DNA of 64,000 nt from Trifolium pratense (taxonomy: Eukaryota > Streptophyta > Magnoliopsida > Fabales > Fabaceae). The stretch covers positions 40,957,362-41,021,361 of the forward strand of contig NC_060061.1 in NCBI RefSeq assembly GCF_020283565.1, in the 5' to 3' direction. Under the pieces are notes generated by a model. The model saw only the letters and a program-made list of their open reading frames with translations, was not told the origin of the DNA and searched no databases. Below are positions 23,878-36,500 of this stretch, piece after piece. Position numbers and translations under genes: made by a program. The stretch's first letter is position 1, and each line of letters starts with the position of its first letter.

Positions 23878-24286
23878 GATGCATAATTCTATGTTGGTCA
23901 TTTTGTTTAATTTATCTCACTTTAAGAACCATGTAATGTTTTATTATATTTAGGTTTGTTTAACTTTCAATTTTTATTGTAAGAACCATGTGTTGTTCAA
24001 TTCATCGACCTATATAATTATTATCCCCTTAATCTTATTATAAGGTAGTACTATTTTTCCTTGGTGGATGTAAATTTTATATAGGTTTACTAAAATACCT
24101 TAATATGAATTTTCCAGAAATCACTGTTGGTCTTAATCTCATAAACACCGCAAAGAGTTTCAAATTACTCTTACGTCATATAAATTTATTCTTTGAAATA
24201 TTCACAGATAAGAATTTTTATTTTTTTTTATCTATTATAACAATATTTGTATGTGGTCATGTATGTTGTTTCTCAAATTAATTTTA

Positions 24287-24699
24287 GGTTTAATTAGTTT
24301 GTTGGTCCCTTAAAGACATTTTAGGTTTCATAATTGAGGTGACACTGAAAAAAAAAAGCTCCGGATTAGTCCCTTAAAGATACATCAGTTTCTCAATTGG
24401 TCCTTTCCGTCAATTTTTTCAAAAAAAACTTTAGTTTTAGTTGACTGGATTGTGAATGTCATTAAGTGTAAGTGGTCCACCAAAAACCTTATTAATTTTT
24501 AAAAGTTTAACCATTGGAATTTTTTGTTATATTTGCAGTTAAAATTTAACGGAAAGGACCAATATGACAAACATATATGTCTTTAAGGGACCAAATCCAG
24601 ACATTTTTTTCTTTAAAGGACCAATCCGAGCCTTTTTTTCTTTAAGGGACCATTGTGAAACCTAAAATGTCTTTAAGGGACCAATAGATTAATTAAGCC
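24287..24699. mobile_element. Mutator-like MITE with long terminal inverted repeats
   Basis: The left end (GGTTTAATTAGTTTGTTGGT...) and right end (...GGGACCAATAGATTAATTAAGCC) are inverted repeats of about 50 bp containing TTGGTCCCTTAAAGACATTT. Flanks TTAATTTTA and TTTATTTTA match at 8 of 9 bases, a plausible 9-bp target duplication as in Mutator-type MITEs. Non-coding. It lies between B3-like genes 4 and 5. Confidence 0.8.
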
Positions 24700-25171
24700 T
24701 TTATTTTATTATAATTGTATACTCTCTGTCATCCTTAATATAATATGAACTACACTTTTTAACTACATTAATGTCCTAATGTATTTAGACTACATTATGA
24801 TGTAGATACATTAATATTTTAATTTTAATTTAAAAGCTAAATTAACACATTTTTATATTACGGACCGGATGGAATGATTAAAACATTGAAATATATTGAA
24901 TTTGTATAGATAGAATTTGGGGGGTTCGAATATAAAACCAACTGATGCATTTCACCAATTGGGCTTTGGAGCAAGACAACCCGTTTGCTTGGCCCATCTC
25001 TTCATACGTGACAAGCTTCAAGAACTCTCAAGCAATCATGTATCGTATAACCCTAGCCGCACATACTCTCCTTTCCCAACTGAAATCACGCGATTGACCA
25101 AAATTCCGTGAAAGTCGTCGCCTAATCAGGCAATTCATCTCCATCATCTCTTCAAATCCTATCCGTTCATT
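24700..25171. other. Upstream region of B3-like gene 5
   Basis: No separate gene. The last 40 bases before the ATG match the upstream region of gene 2. Confidence 0.4.
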
Positions 25172-27282
25172 ATGGCTTCTTCATCTGTGGTCAGGTACTG
25201 TCGTTATCAGTTGTTTTTTTTCGTACTTTCCGCCAACATATGGGACCATTACATGCAGCTTTCATGTCTGAATCTAATTGTGGATAATATAATTTACTTT
25301 AGGGAAATAAATTAATACCAGTTTGTCAGTATTAGGATTGTTTTGTTATCTATTGAAATGTCGTTTTCAATATATATCAAGGGTTAGGGTTAAAGTTTGC
25401 TTTCTCAATGTTTGCCAAATTAATATTGAAAAAATTCAACATATGTGCTTTATTTGTTTTTAAAATTTTCAACAGTTGAAACTTGATGTATATATATATT
25501 ATTCATGTTCAAAATTTTTTAAGTCAAGTACCTATTTTAAATACTTATTTGATGTCTAAATATTAGCACAAACCATAATAGGAAATTAATCAATTTACTT
25601 TTTTCTGATTGATTTATGCATATTTTTTAAGAAACAAGTCAAAAATTCCATGTTGGTTCAAAGCTGAAGTACACCCTGATAAGGTAAATATTTCAATTAT
25701 GCTTTGTTGAGTTGCTTTAATTGATTTCAATTCATTTATTTAAAACCTTCACATCACATGCTAATGCTAAGTATAATTTATTTTGAAATTAGGAGGAAAT
25801 TTATATGTGTCCTGTTTTTGCTAAAAAGTATGCATCCAATATTAACTTCAAATACTATGGATGGATTAGAAGTAAAAATAAAGGATGTACTATGGTTGTT
25901 TTCAAGAGTAAAAATGATCGGTGTTATATTAGTGATGGTAGAGTAGTTGCTAAGAGGAATGGCTTTAAGGAACCAACTTCTGTCACCCTCTACTTCGAAG
26001 GAGAAGATAACAGATTTATCATGTTGCCTCCAATAGTTGAAGGCGGTTGTTCAGTTTCGAAAGCTTCTCCATCAAGGCATCCTAATAGGTAACTTAATTT
26101 TTTTTAAAAATTATTCATATTGCGAATCAAAATAATGAAATAGTTGTAAATAAAATATTGATGTATATCTTCATGCTATTTTTATCAAAACAGATCTAAT
26201 GACTGCTCATTTAATCCGGAGAGTCGTTTCCAGACTGTTATTTCCCCTGACGAGGTATTGACTATATGGCAAAATATGTTATTACAATATATTTTAATTT
26301 TAGACATTAAAACAACTCTTATTGAATGTCATTCTTTTTTTTTTTTTAAATATTATATCATATCATATGTAGGAGAGAATTGACATTTGTCCTACTTTTG
26401 TAAAAAACTTTGAAAGCATCATCGATTTCTCAAGGCCTGTGTCAATAACAAACAGTAAGCATCGACGAGCAGATGCCTTACTTAAATGTAGGAAAGGAGT
26501 ATGGTATTTGACCGGTGGCTTCAAAGTTGCTAACATATTTGGATTTAAGAAACCTACAAATGTTTTTCTGGATTTTCAGTTTAAGGACAATCAGTTTGTT
26601 ATGATCCAAAAAAGAGGTGGCAAAACAAGTCCTGTTGTTAAGTCTGTTGGTGATAAAACACCGGTAATAATTTTATCTTCGGATGAGGATGATGATGATC
26701 ATGACGATGACGATGATGATGATGATGAGGATGACGATGATGATGACGACGATGATGATGATGATGATAATGAGAATGAGGATGAGGATGACAATGAGGA
26801 TGAGGATGATGATATGCTACAATTCTTACATGATAGCAATAATAATTCAATGTATGCTGATGAGGACGATCCGATTCGTCACTATCACTTTCATATCAAG
26901 ATCACAGAGTCTATGGCATTTACCAAGCAAGTTTTGGTAAGTTCAATTTATAATTAGCAATGTTTTTAAATAATTTTTATTTTACTAATTTTAGTTCACT
27001 TTTTCTATGTTAATTTTTTTGTAGCATTTTCCGAACAAAACATCAAAACATGTTCTTCCGGCAAAACAGGACAACATTTTGATGAGGGATGTCAGCACAG
27101 GAAGAGTGATTAGCTGCACAATCATCACTTCAAGTCGCTACAAAAATGAAAGATATCTTGGTGATGGTTGGTATCAATTCAAGGATGAGTTCAAATTGAA
27201 TCCTGGAGATGTTTTGAAGTGCTCGATTGAGAACCCGCCGCAATACATGAATGTGATGATTATCCGTGCAGCTTCACCATAG
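25172..27282 (+). CDS. Triple B3-like protein with long Asp-rich tract (B3-like gene 5), possible frameshift
   Basis: Six exons parallel to gene 2: 25172-25194, 25632-25683, 25793-26088, 26194-26254, 26373-26936, 27026-27282. Domain 1 has CWFKAEVHPDK and MCPVFAKKYASNINF; domain 2 has ICPTFVKNFESIIDF and TNVFLDFQFKDNQF; then comes an Asp-rich run of about 45 residues; domain 3 has RYLGDGWYQFKDEFKLNPGD. By coordinates the last exon is 257 nt and the B3 frame at 27079-27282 is one base out of phase with its splice site. A single-base deletion near 27055-27065 would therefore truncate domain 3, unless splicing differs. Apart from that, the gene keeps the full structure (about 417 residues). Clear paralog of gene 2 including introns and upstream DNA. 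It is the last gene before the Helitron terminus. Confidence 0.65.
26683..26815 (+). repeat. Coding GAT/GAC microsatellite
   Basis: Nearly uninterrupted GAT and GAC codons encode the Asp-rich tract of B3-like gene 5. The matching tract in gene 2 (about 11994-12075) is shorter and richer in GAA/GAG. The antisense His-rich frame across it is a by-product. Confidence 0.9.
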
Positions 27283-27757
27283 CTTAATATATAATGATAT
27301 GTTGAAAATTTGTTTTAGGCCATTTCCTAATCATGCTTTCTTATATTCAGACTTCTCAAAGACAATTGGTCAATGTTCCTTTCGTTTAAGGTTCTTTAAT
27401 GGTTTGTATTTTGAACAACTTATAAATTCCTTCCATGTCATGTACTCTAACTATGATCCCACCCTTACATTATAAGTATTAAGTTTTATTTACTGATTAA
27501 CGTCATTTGCTTAGTTTGGTTGTTTGGAAAATAATAGTCAGTGCATTACCATCCACTGCTATATATATGCACCAATGTTACAATTATATATGGATGGATT
27601 GTGTACATAAATTCCCAATTGGAACATTCCACAAACGTCTTATACATGCACTATTTTGTATGCATATATTTCTTTTTAGGTCAATTATTTAAAATTATAC
27701 TATTATGGCTAATTATTTATCATGGTACTAAAAATTAAAATATATAATAAATGCTTG

Positions 27758-27786
27758 CCCGTGCGTTGCACGGGTTGGATATCTAG
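27758..27786 (+). other. Helitron 3' terminus: hairpin plus CTAG
   Basis: CCCGTGC-GTT-GCACGGG forms a perfect 7-bp stem (27758-27774), followed 8 bases later by CTAG (27783-27786) and then a T. Plant Helitrons end in a GC-rich hairpin just before CTRR and insert between A and T, so this is a textbook 3' end on the plus strand, the same strand as RPA-like and RepHel. Confidence 0.92.
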
Positions 27787-28241
27787 TAATTATACAAAGA
27801 AAGAACACCTAATCCACATCCAGAACATTCACATTAGCATAAATAGTGTAAAAACATCACATCACAAACTCAGACATCCCAATTAAGTTGGCACCCCTTA
27901 GCCGCCACTTATCATTTGGAGCACTTTAGAAATATTATTAAATAAAAAGGAAGATACAAAAGTATTTGGGCGGACTAGACCAAAACCCAAACCAAAATAA
28001 TCAAGAGAATTCAACATCTGCCTCATTAAAAACCTTTTCAGGAAAAAAGAGTACAGAGCAACAAATAACAAAGCATGGAAAAATCGAAGTCTCAACCACC
28101 ATAACTTTCGAGGAAATATAACACACATATCATTCCACACAAAGTTCAAACTAAAAGATATCACTACAAGCAATACACACACATAAGAAAATATTGCAAC
28201 TTATTATTCTTATTCTTTTCGACTCAACTTATTGTTCCTTC
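27787..28241. other. Spacer between Helitron end and the NLR gene
   Basis: No gene seen. It holds the 3' flank of the minus-strand NLR gene; open frames here have no recognisable domains. Confidence 0.5.
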
Positions 28242-31200
28242 CTAAAATATAGGAAACGATGATTTTAAATTTGCAAAACCTTTTTTTGCACGTTCAGCTT
28301 CTCTTACTTCGACCTCTGATGAAGCAAGTGCCGAAAGTAATTCTCTACTTTGTTGAGCCCACTCAGTGCATTCAGCCTTCAACTTCATCTTCTGAACATC
28401 ACATTTGTTCACCAAGGACTTCAAACCATCTCTTTGATTCTCAAGATCTTCAATTTGTAAAGAGAGCTCATGTATCTTAGCATTGGCAGTTGAAGTTTCA
28501 CTGTCAATGTGGGCTTGTGTACTCTTTGCACTCCTAAGCTTGTTCATGAGATCGGTTTTCAAATCAAGAAGTTGGTTGTGCTTCTTAAGTACTTGTTGAT
28601 AAGTAGCGTGTTTGATCATGTTATCATTGAAGAAGCTCTGTACTTTCTCAACAAAATCCTTCACATCAGAAGGTAGGAGTCTTTGATGCTGATTCAATCC
28701 ATGAAAAAGAGAAATCAATTTTGACTTGGACTCTTGGTTCGATACAAGATGGTCAATGTCTGATGATGAGTCCATCAAAGTCTTCAATTCTTGAAGTAAA
28801 GTTCCAATTGAAAAACTTTGCACTCCAGTAAGAAGCTTCTCAAGTGCAAGAAGTGGGTCTTCTTCGATCAGCTTGTTAATGTCTTTCATTGCTACAAGTG
28901 TTCATTTATTCACTTATATTCAGCAAACTAAACAAATTAAAGGTGGGAGGAGAAACCTTAATATTTAAATAAATAAAAAACGAAACTCACCAATAGTTTC
29001 CTTAGAGGCTCCAATATCAACATCTTTTGTAGCAGGAGGCTTTGTATTGACAATTGAAAAAGAGGGTATACATATTTTTCCATCTCCATCTTCCTAGAAA
29101 TTGAAATTAATAAACAAATGTAAACGATAATTTAGTCAGCAATGTAAAAGAAAATTTAAATAAAATATATTAAGCCTCAATATGTATCGGGCCGGCCATT
29201 AACTTACTGGATGAGTTGATAATGTTATGTTTTTATCATGAATTGATGTAGTTCCTTCTTCAACACTTATCATGGTACCCTGCTTAAAATTAAAAGCATG
29301 TTTAAGATTGTAATATAATTCAACTCCTGCATTGAAAAATAGTAAAAACAAAAAATACAAGCGAAATAGGGGAAATGCCTTTTGTTTAAGAGCAATATCT
29401 AAATACAAAGTTCCTACCGCTGTTTTTTCTGGCGTAGAACCCTCCAACTAATTTCATAGCATGAAAATGTAAATTAGTTGCAGCATATTTTTAAGTATAA
29501 GTTATTTATTTTAATATTTTATTTTTAGATTTATATTCACAATGAGGTGGTACTATATTACATTATTTTCTAGAGAATGTTTGGCTGTAATATCGATTTC
29601 TGCATCTGACTGTTGTGTCTTCATTTGTTGATCCATTGATTGTTCATTCATTAATACCTGTAATAAGAACAATCACATTAGTGGTATGAAGCTATTAATT
29701 ACACCCATTACTAACTAAAAGAATTTGACATGGTCTGCAAATTACTTTTGAGTCTGTTGGTAATATTGCTACTGGTGGTATCTCTAAATCAGGAACCTTT
29801 TCAACAAATTCATGCTTTGCCTCTGCTTCTTGTTTCATTTTTATCTACAAAATATCATGTGTTTGATTCATCGTCATGGTTATTGTATATTTGTGTTCAT
29901 GTGTTATTAGCTAGAATAAATAAAGTTAAAAATTCAATTCAATTTCTGCAATGAAAAAAGTTAAAAAACAATAGAAGCAAAGTAGGGGAATGCCTTTTGT
30001 TTAGGAGCAATATCTATTTGTATAGTTGGCTCATTCTTTTTTCCTGAAATGGCAGGCAAAGTTCCTGCTGCTGTTTCTCCGGACGTTGAACCCTCCAACT
30101 AATTGCATATCACGTAAATGTAAATCAGTTGCAGCATATTTTTAAGTACAGTAGTAGGCTAAGTAAAATTTATTTTCTTTAATATTTCTTTTTAGCTTTA
30201 TATGCACAACGAGGTGGTACTATATTACATTATTTTCATGAGAAGGTCTGACATTCTGTAGTAATATGAAACAAATAACGTGTTTGATTCATTGACATAG
30301 AGATTATATTCAGGTGTGGTTGCTTTAATAAATAGATTGATATTGACCTGTGTAGAAGTCAACTCGTGCCTTGATGTTGATTCAGACTCTTCTTTAGAAG
30401 GCTCCGCTGAAAGTATAAGATTGAATAAATATTTAAGCTTACTTTCATGAAAACATCGTCATTTAGAAAACCTAAACAACATGATCAACATCAATAGGGT
30501 GATGAGGTAGCATAAGAAAAGAAAATTGATCCAAAAAGTATTCACCTTTATTATTAGTCTGAGTTTTTTCTTGAGAGCCACCATGATCAACATCTTCAAT
30601 GGCATTTTCATTTCCAGATGTTGATGATTGAATCACAGTGCCATTTAGATTTCCGCCACTTGTATCTTCGGCTTTAAAATGTTCTTCTAATTCTTCCTTC
30701 ACATTCCGCATATATCCTACCAATTCATAATCTAAATAGCAAAAAGTTATAAATTAACAATTAATAACACCATTAGGTAGTAACAAAACATAACTTTTAT
30801 AATGAATGTTATCAAACAAATAAAAAGAACATTAGTAATACATATATAGTTCCTCTCATATTTCCTTCAATAACGGCATGACATGGATTATTAATTTATA
30901 CCTAATTCATATTCAAAACAAGTGGACTCGAGAGTTGATATAACGTCAGTTGATGTTGAAGTTGAATTCAAAGAGAGTTGTTGACAATTGTGTACAAGAC
31001 GATATTTTACAGTTTGAAATTGGATCCCCTGAAAAAAGCTTGGTAGTTCGACAAATACTACAATACGTAGGTTTGGAATCCCAACTTTTTGATCAATTTC
31101 TTCACTTCCTCCAAATATTTTCTGTAGCTTACATGCTTCTTGTATCATGAGAAACAGTAGCTCAGGTAGCTCTGTACAAATGGAGGCTGGAAATACATAG

Positions 31201-33475
31201 TTCAACTTGTTACACTTCCTGACAACAAGTGTTTTCAGTTTTGGAAAACATGTCCTAATTGGAAACATATGATCATTTGATATTTCTTTATTCTCCACAT
31301 GATCTTCTTCAATGATATATTGCAACTCATCACATTCATCTATCATTAGATGAAGCAACTGTGGTAGACATTTTAAAACACATGTTGAGAATATCATTTC
31401 TAATTTTTCACATCGGACAATTTTTATCTTCAATAAGTTTTGGAGGGAAAAACAATTTTTGGGACCCACGAAAAGGTATGTCATATGAGCCAAATTATCC
31501 AACTCAATCTCTTGCAATCCTAAGTTCCTTTGTTTTCCATTTATTTCATCGAGATAAAAGATGCATTGGAATTTAGAGTTTGTTGCCCTGAGTTGTTGCA
31601 AAGCAAGATGAGGTGCCAAATCATATCCACTTAAATCCTACAATATATGAGAATTAGGAAATTATATCAAAGCATAAATAAATTTTATATATAATTCTTT
31701 ATTCCAATGATATTAATTATTAAGATTGATTAATGATTTCACAAGCAATAAAATATATGGATGGAAAGAGGGGTACCTACCTTAATGGTTGTACTGTCCT
31801 GAGATTTTGACATTGAATAAACAAAATCACCAATAATAGATTTATTATCAACCTTGGGGCATCTATTGATTGTAATTTCCGCCAAGTGTGACAATATTGT
31901 GTGATAGTTTTTGGTACCCATGCCAATTAAACTTGGAAGATTGTTAAGATAGAGAGATCTCAAAGCTGGAAGATGAAGGTAGTTATGAAGATCACTAGCA
32001 TTAATGTTTCCAAATATGTATTCCAATTTCTCACAGCGAAAAACATAGAGCTCTTCTAATTTTGGGAACACAATATTGACCCCAGTACTACTGCCATCTC
32101 CATTATCTACTACTATGTGCTCCATTTCATCACAATTACATATATCCAAGCTCTCCAACAACAACATTTTTGATGCAACAGACAACGTAAACACTGATTT
32201 TAACCTTGGAATATAAGCCAGTACTATCACTTTAATATTGCACATGACATGTGATAGCCTTAAAAGACAATACGATTCCTGTAGTGTAATCCAAATATAA
32301 TAAAGGAGTTAATTTAAATCAAACCAAACAATCCCTTTACGTGGGTGCGTGGATTATTGACTTTTATTCGATATTTAAGTTTGTCATTATATTATGATAT
32401 AAAATTTATTTAAAATAAAATATTTAAAACTTTGTTTTACAATATTGTTAAAATATAAGTGAAACTATTGTGCTATTTTTTGTAAAACTTATTAAATGGA
32501 TAAATTTGATTATAATTATCAAGGCTTAAATATGCAAAATGTCCCTGCACTTACGGGTCATTTGAGTTTTAGTCCCTGCATTTTAAAATCCTTTCATTTT
32601 GCCACTGCACTTTCATTTTACTTTAAAAATGGTCCCTGAACCCATTTTTTTATGATGTGTCAATTTTATTTTACTTTTAAAAAATTACTTATTTAAGGGT
32701 ATTTTGATCGATTCACTGCAAAATTAAATTAGTCATCAACTCTAAAGTCCAGTCAACAGTGACGGATCAACAAAAATGTGTCATTTCAACAACAACAAAA
32801 AAGGTCTGAGGACCATTTTTAAAGTAAAATGAAAGTACATTGGCAAAATGAAATGTTTTTAAAATGCAGGGACTAAAACTCAAATGACTCGTAAGTGCAG
32901 GGACGTTATGCATATTTAACCCTAATTATCAATGATAAAGTTATCCAATTTTTTATGTATCCGTCACAAATAACAGTCCCGTGTATATTTTTTAATAAAA
33001 AAAATTAGAAATTTGATTAGGAATATTTAGGATAATTTAGTAAATTTGTTAGTAATTAACTTTATTGTATTATTATTATTATTATTAATTAATAGTAGTA
33101 TTTTTTTATATGAAAAATATTGTTTATGACTTTAAGTTTCTATTTCTATATTCATGATTTTATTTTATGAATATTCATCTTATTTTTTTACTGACTATTT
33201 AATTCTATTTTTTATTTTAATAGATTATTGAATTTAACGTATTAATTTGTTTTGTTGCTATTTTTTTGAGTTTAGATTGTTCTATTTTGTTTCAATCTAT
33301 AATCTGTTTTGTTTCTATTTTTAAGCATATTATTTTATTTTTTTTGTTTATATTTATCTTATATTCTTTCTATATATATATTTTTTATTATTTTTTTTAG
33401 TGAAATTACAATGAAAGATATAAAACTTGCAACGTGGTTAAAAGTAATAAGGATAAATTAGTAACTTTGGTGGTA

Positions 33476-33507
<32 letters not shown>

Positions 33508-36500
33508 GGGCCAGGATCAAATGACACAAACTAGTTTGACACTAAATATTACATCTCTCAATAACGTTTTAAACGATATATATACTTCTGGAGTCAACAG
33601 ATCTCTCCTCATATATATATATATATATATATATAAGAAAGTAAACTACAGATGAAATTCTCAAACTATTCTAAACTATTCATTTTCTTTTATTGACACT
33701 TCATTAAATTAGGAGCTATTTAACTATATTTGTCTTTTCAATCTAATCATGTTAAGAAGTCCCACATCGGTTGAGAGATGACCTGACTAAATGTTTATAA
33801 ACCAGGGATAATCCTCACCTTACAAGCCAGTTTTGTAAGGATGAGTTAGGTCAAATACTCATTTCTAAGATGGTATCAGAGCCTCTCCAAGATCCGTTGG
33901 GCCACCCGATATCGGGTCACCTACCATTTATATCCGCGTACCAAGCCAATAGCGCTGGACGCGAGGGGGTGTGTTAAGAAGTCTCACATCGGTTGAGAGA
34001 TGACCTGACTAAATGTTTATAAACCAGGGGCAATCCTCACCTTACAAGCCGGTTTTATAAGGATGAGTTAGGTCCAATACTCATTTCTAAGAAATCATTA
34101 TTAATTTTTATTTTTTCACACTAAATTATAATAAAATAATATTATTATAATTATTATCACATTACTTTTATATTTTTATTTATATAAGACTTATATTTTT
34201 ACTCATATATTTACAAGGTTGTCTATTTTTTGATAATTTCTACTGACCTATATTTATATTCATGTATTAATACGTGCGAGGATCTAATTTTTTTTGTGAT
34301 TTCTATGAAACCTATATTTTTTCTCATATATTAATAAGGTTGTCTATTTTTTTATGATTTCTACGATACTTATATTTATACTCATATATTAATACTATGA
34401 CATAATTTTTTTGGTGATTTCTACGAGAGACCTATACTATACTAGTAAGGTTGACTATTAAGATTCAACCATTACGATTCAAATTAATTTTTTCCTTCTC
34501 TAAAATTCCATCTTTCCATAACCAAAATCGACCGAACAAGATTCAAATTAATTTTTTTCTTCGCTCACTCTCCCTCTCAATCTCATATACTCTTCTCTTT
34601 GTTGTTTTTATTCATCTTTGATATAAGAGAGAAAAGTTATATTTTATAAAGCTTATACGTTATGTTCTACTTGATATTCTATTGTCTTTAGATCTACATA
34701 TTTGAAACAAAGTAACTGTATCTCACCCTCTTTGTTTTTTAATTTAGTTCTTCTATCTTTTGTTGCATTGTGTACGAGGTATTAAACTATTCGAAAATTA
34801 TGAATTTTTGGATAATGGAGGAGTTTTAGATGTAAACAAAGTTTCAATCTAACCCGTAATAACCGACTCATTCGACCCGCCACCTGTAAGCGACACCCGA
34901 ACAAACCGAAGATATAAACGGTCAGAATTGAGTCCAAATTAAATGGTTGCAGTTTTTACCAATTTGGTAATTTTCGGCCCGAACTTGACCAAAACCGACC
35001 GATGCTCAGGCCTAAAAACAATTAATCCAACTATTTCTAAGAGACGAAGGTACTGGGTCAAGAGATTTAAAAGCAAGGACTACTAGAGATGGGTCACTTT
35101 CCAACCAAAAATTCGTCCAATTGTTATCAGCAGCTATCTCAATAGCTCTAATAGCACCACATAATTCAGTCATGAAAGTTGAGCTTAAACCAAGATTTTC
35201 AGCAAAAGCACACATAGTATCTATCTTTTATAATTTCTATGAGAACGTATACTCATATAAATACAAGTGTCTATTTTTTTTATAATTTCTACGCATATCT
35301 ATATTACTCCTCATATATTAATACGCATGCCTACTTTTTTATAATTTTTACTGGGACTTATATTTCTACTTATATATTAACGCACGTGTTTATTTGCATA
35401 CATATTATTTTATATTTTCACTACAGACTTGTATTTTTACTCAAAAATTACCTATTTTTTCATAATCCCAAATATTTTTTGTCACAATTTTTTGTCATGC
35501 TTTTAAATCAACTCATGTATAACATTTGAAATTTTGATTTTTTTTCCGCGATAATATTTAGTATATTATAGAAATCTCTCTAGCAAAAGGTTAACTTAGT
35601 TTGAAAATGATGAATTAAATATGAATTTTGATATATGTTTTTAAATAACTACTATACATAGGAAACAAGTTATGGTTGATAAAAAATTTTAATTAACTAT
35701 TGTACACGATGACTAAATTGTTGCTGATGAAAAATTTAAATTAACTGTTATACACATGTGTGTTGTTAAGGATATAATAGAAAAATAAAGTGCAAAAATA
35801 CACTTTCTTAATTATTTGTTTTTTTTTCTTTCTAAAATGACAAATAATTTGAAACGGAGGGAGTAATATTTGTAACCGACTAATTTCGCACTATACAATA
35901 TTCGTCCTATGATAAAAAAATCGCAACAATGTCGCGACCCATGCTTATGCACGGTATTATACTAGTAAAACATTAACAAGAAAAAGTATCAAAAGTTTTA
36001 GTCAAAAAAGAAAAAATATCAAAAGTTAACATTAAAAATATATGAGAGAATGTTACCAATGAGATTGAGCAATGTTGCGGTTGATCCTCATATACCGATG
36101 GGATTGGAATCTTAGTACTTGTGCTGCTACTGCTATCCCTCAATTTATTATTATATCCATAACAACACACATGACTCCATGGGAACTTATTGGATTTGAT
36201 AGGCTCCACCTCCAATTGTGTTTGTGGCTTTGAAATGGAATGAGATGACCCTTCAAATAAATCATTTGATTCTGGAAATATGCCGATGAAATTTGGCAAA
36301 CCTTCAAGCCTTAACTTTTTCAGTGAAGCAAGTTCCACATCTTGGTGTTGGCCAAATATGTGTTTCAGATTATCACAATACCTTAATGTGATAGTTTCCA
36401 ATAACAAAAGGTCTTCCGCAGAAAAAAGTGGAAATATAAATTGTAATTGCTGACACCTTTCAATATAGACAACTTTCAGCTTTGGAAACAATATGTTGCA

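Larger units (their letters stand above)
3748..27786 (+). mobile_element. Candidate large autonomous Helitron (5' end not located)
   Basis: Seen: an RPA1-like gene, RepHel and a 3' Helitron terminus, all on the plus strand in the order expected of an autonomous plant Helitron, with five B3-like genes interleaved. The given start is simply the first gene start; the true 5' TC end should lie upstream of the RPA-like gene if that gene belongs to the element. Inference: a single element of about 24 kb or more with B3 cargo. Alternatives: the 3' terminus belongs to a smaller element (for example RepHel to 27786), or a Helitron inserted into a resident B3 cluster with rearrangement. No element-wide target-site check is possible without the 5' end. 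Confidence 0.5.

Noticed and set aside
26638..26850. Minus-strand His-rich ORF
   Set aside because: It is the antisense of the GAT/GAC repeat coding for the Asp tract; no independent support.
27898..28182. Minus-strand hydrophobic ORF after the NLR stop
   Set aside because: No start context or domain; it lies in the 3' flank of the NLR gene.
33434..33655. ORF with IYIYIY runs
   Set aside because: Translation of TA microsatellites.
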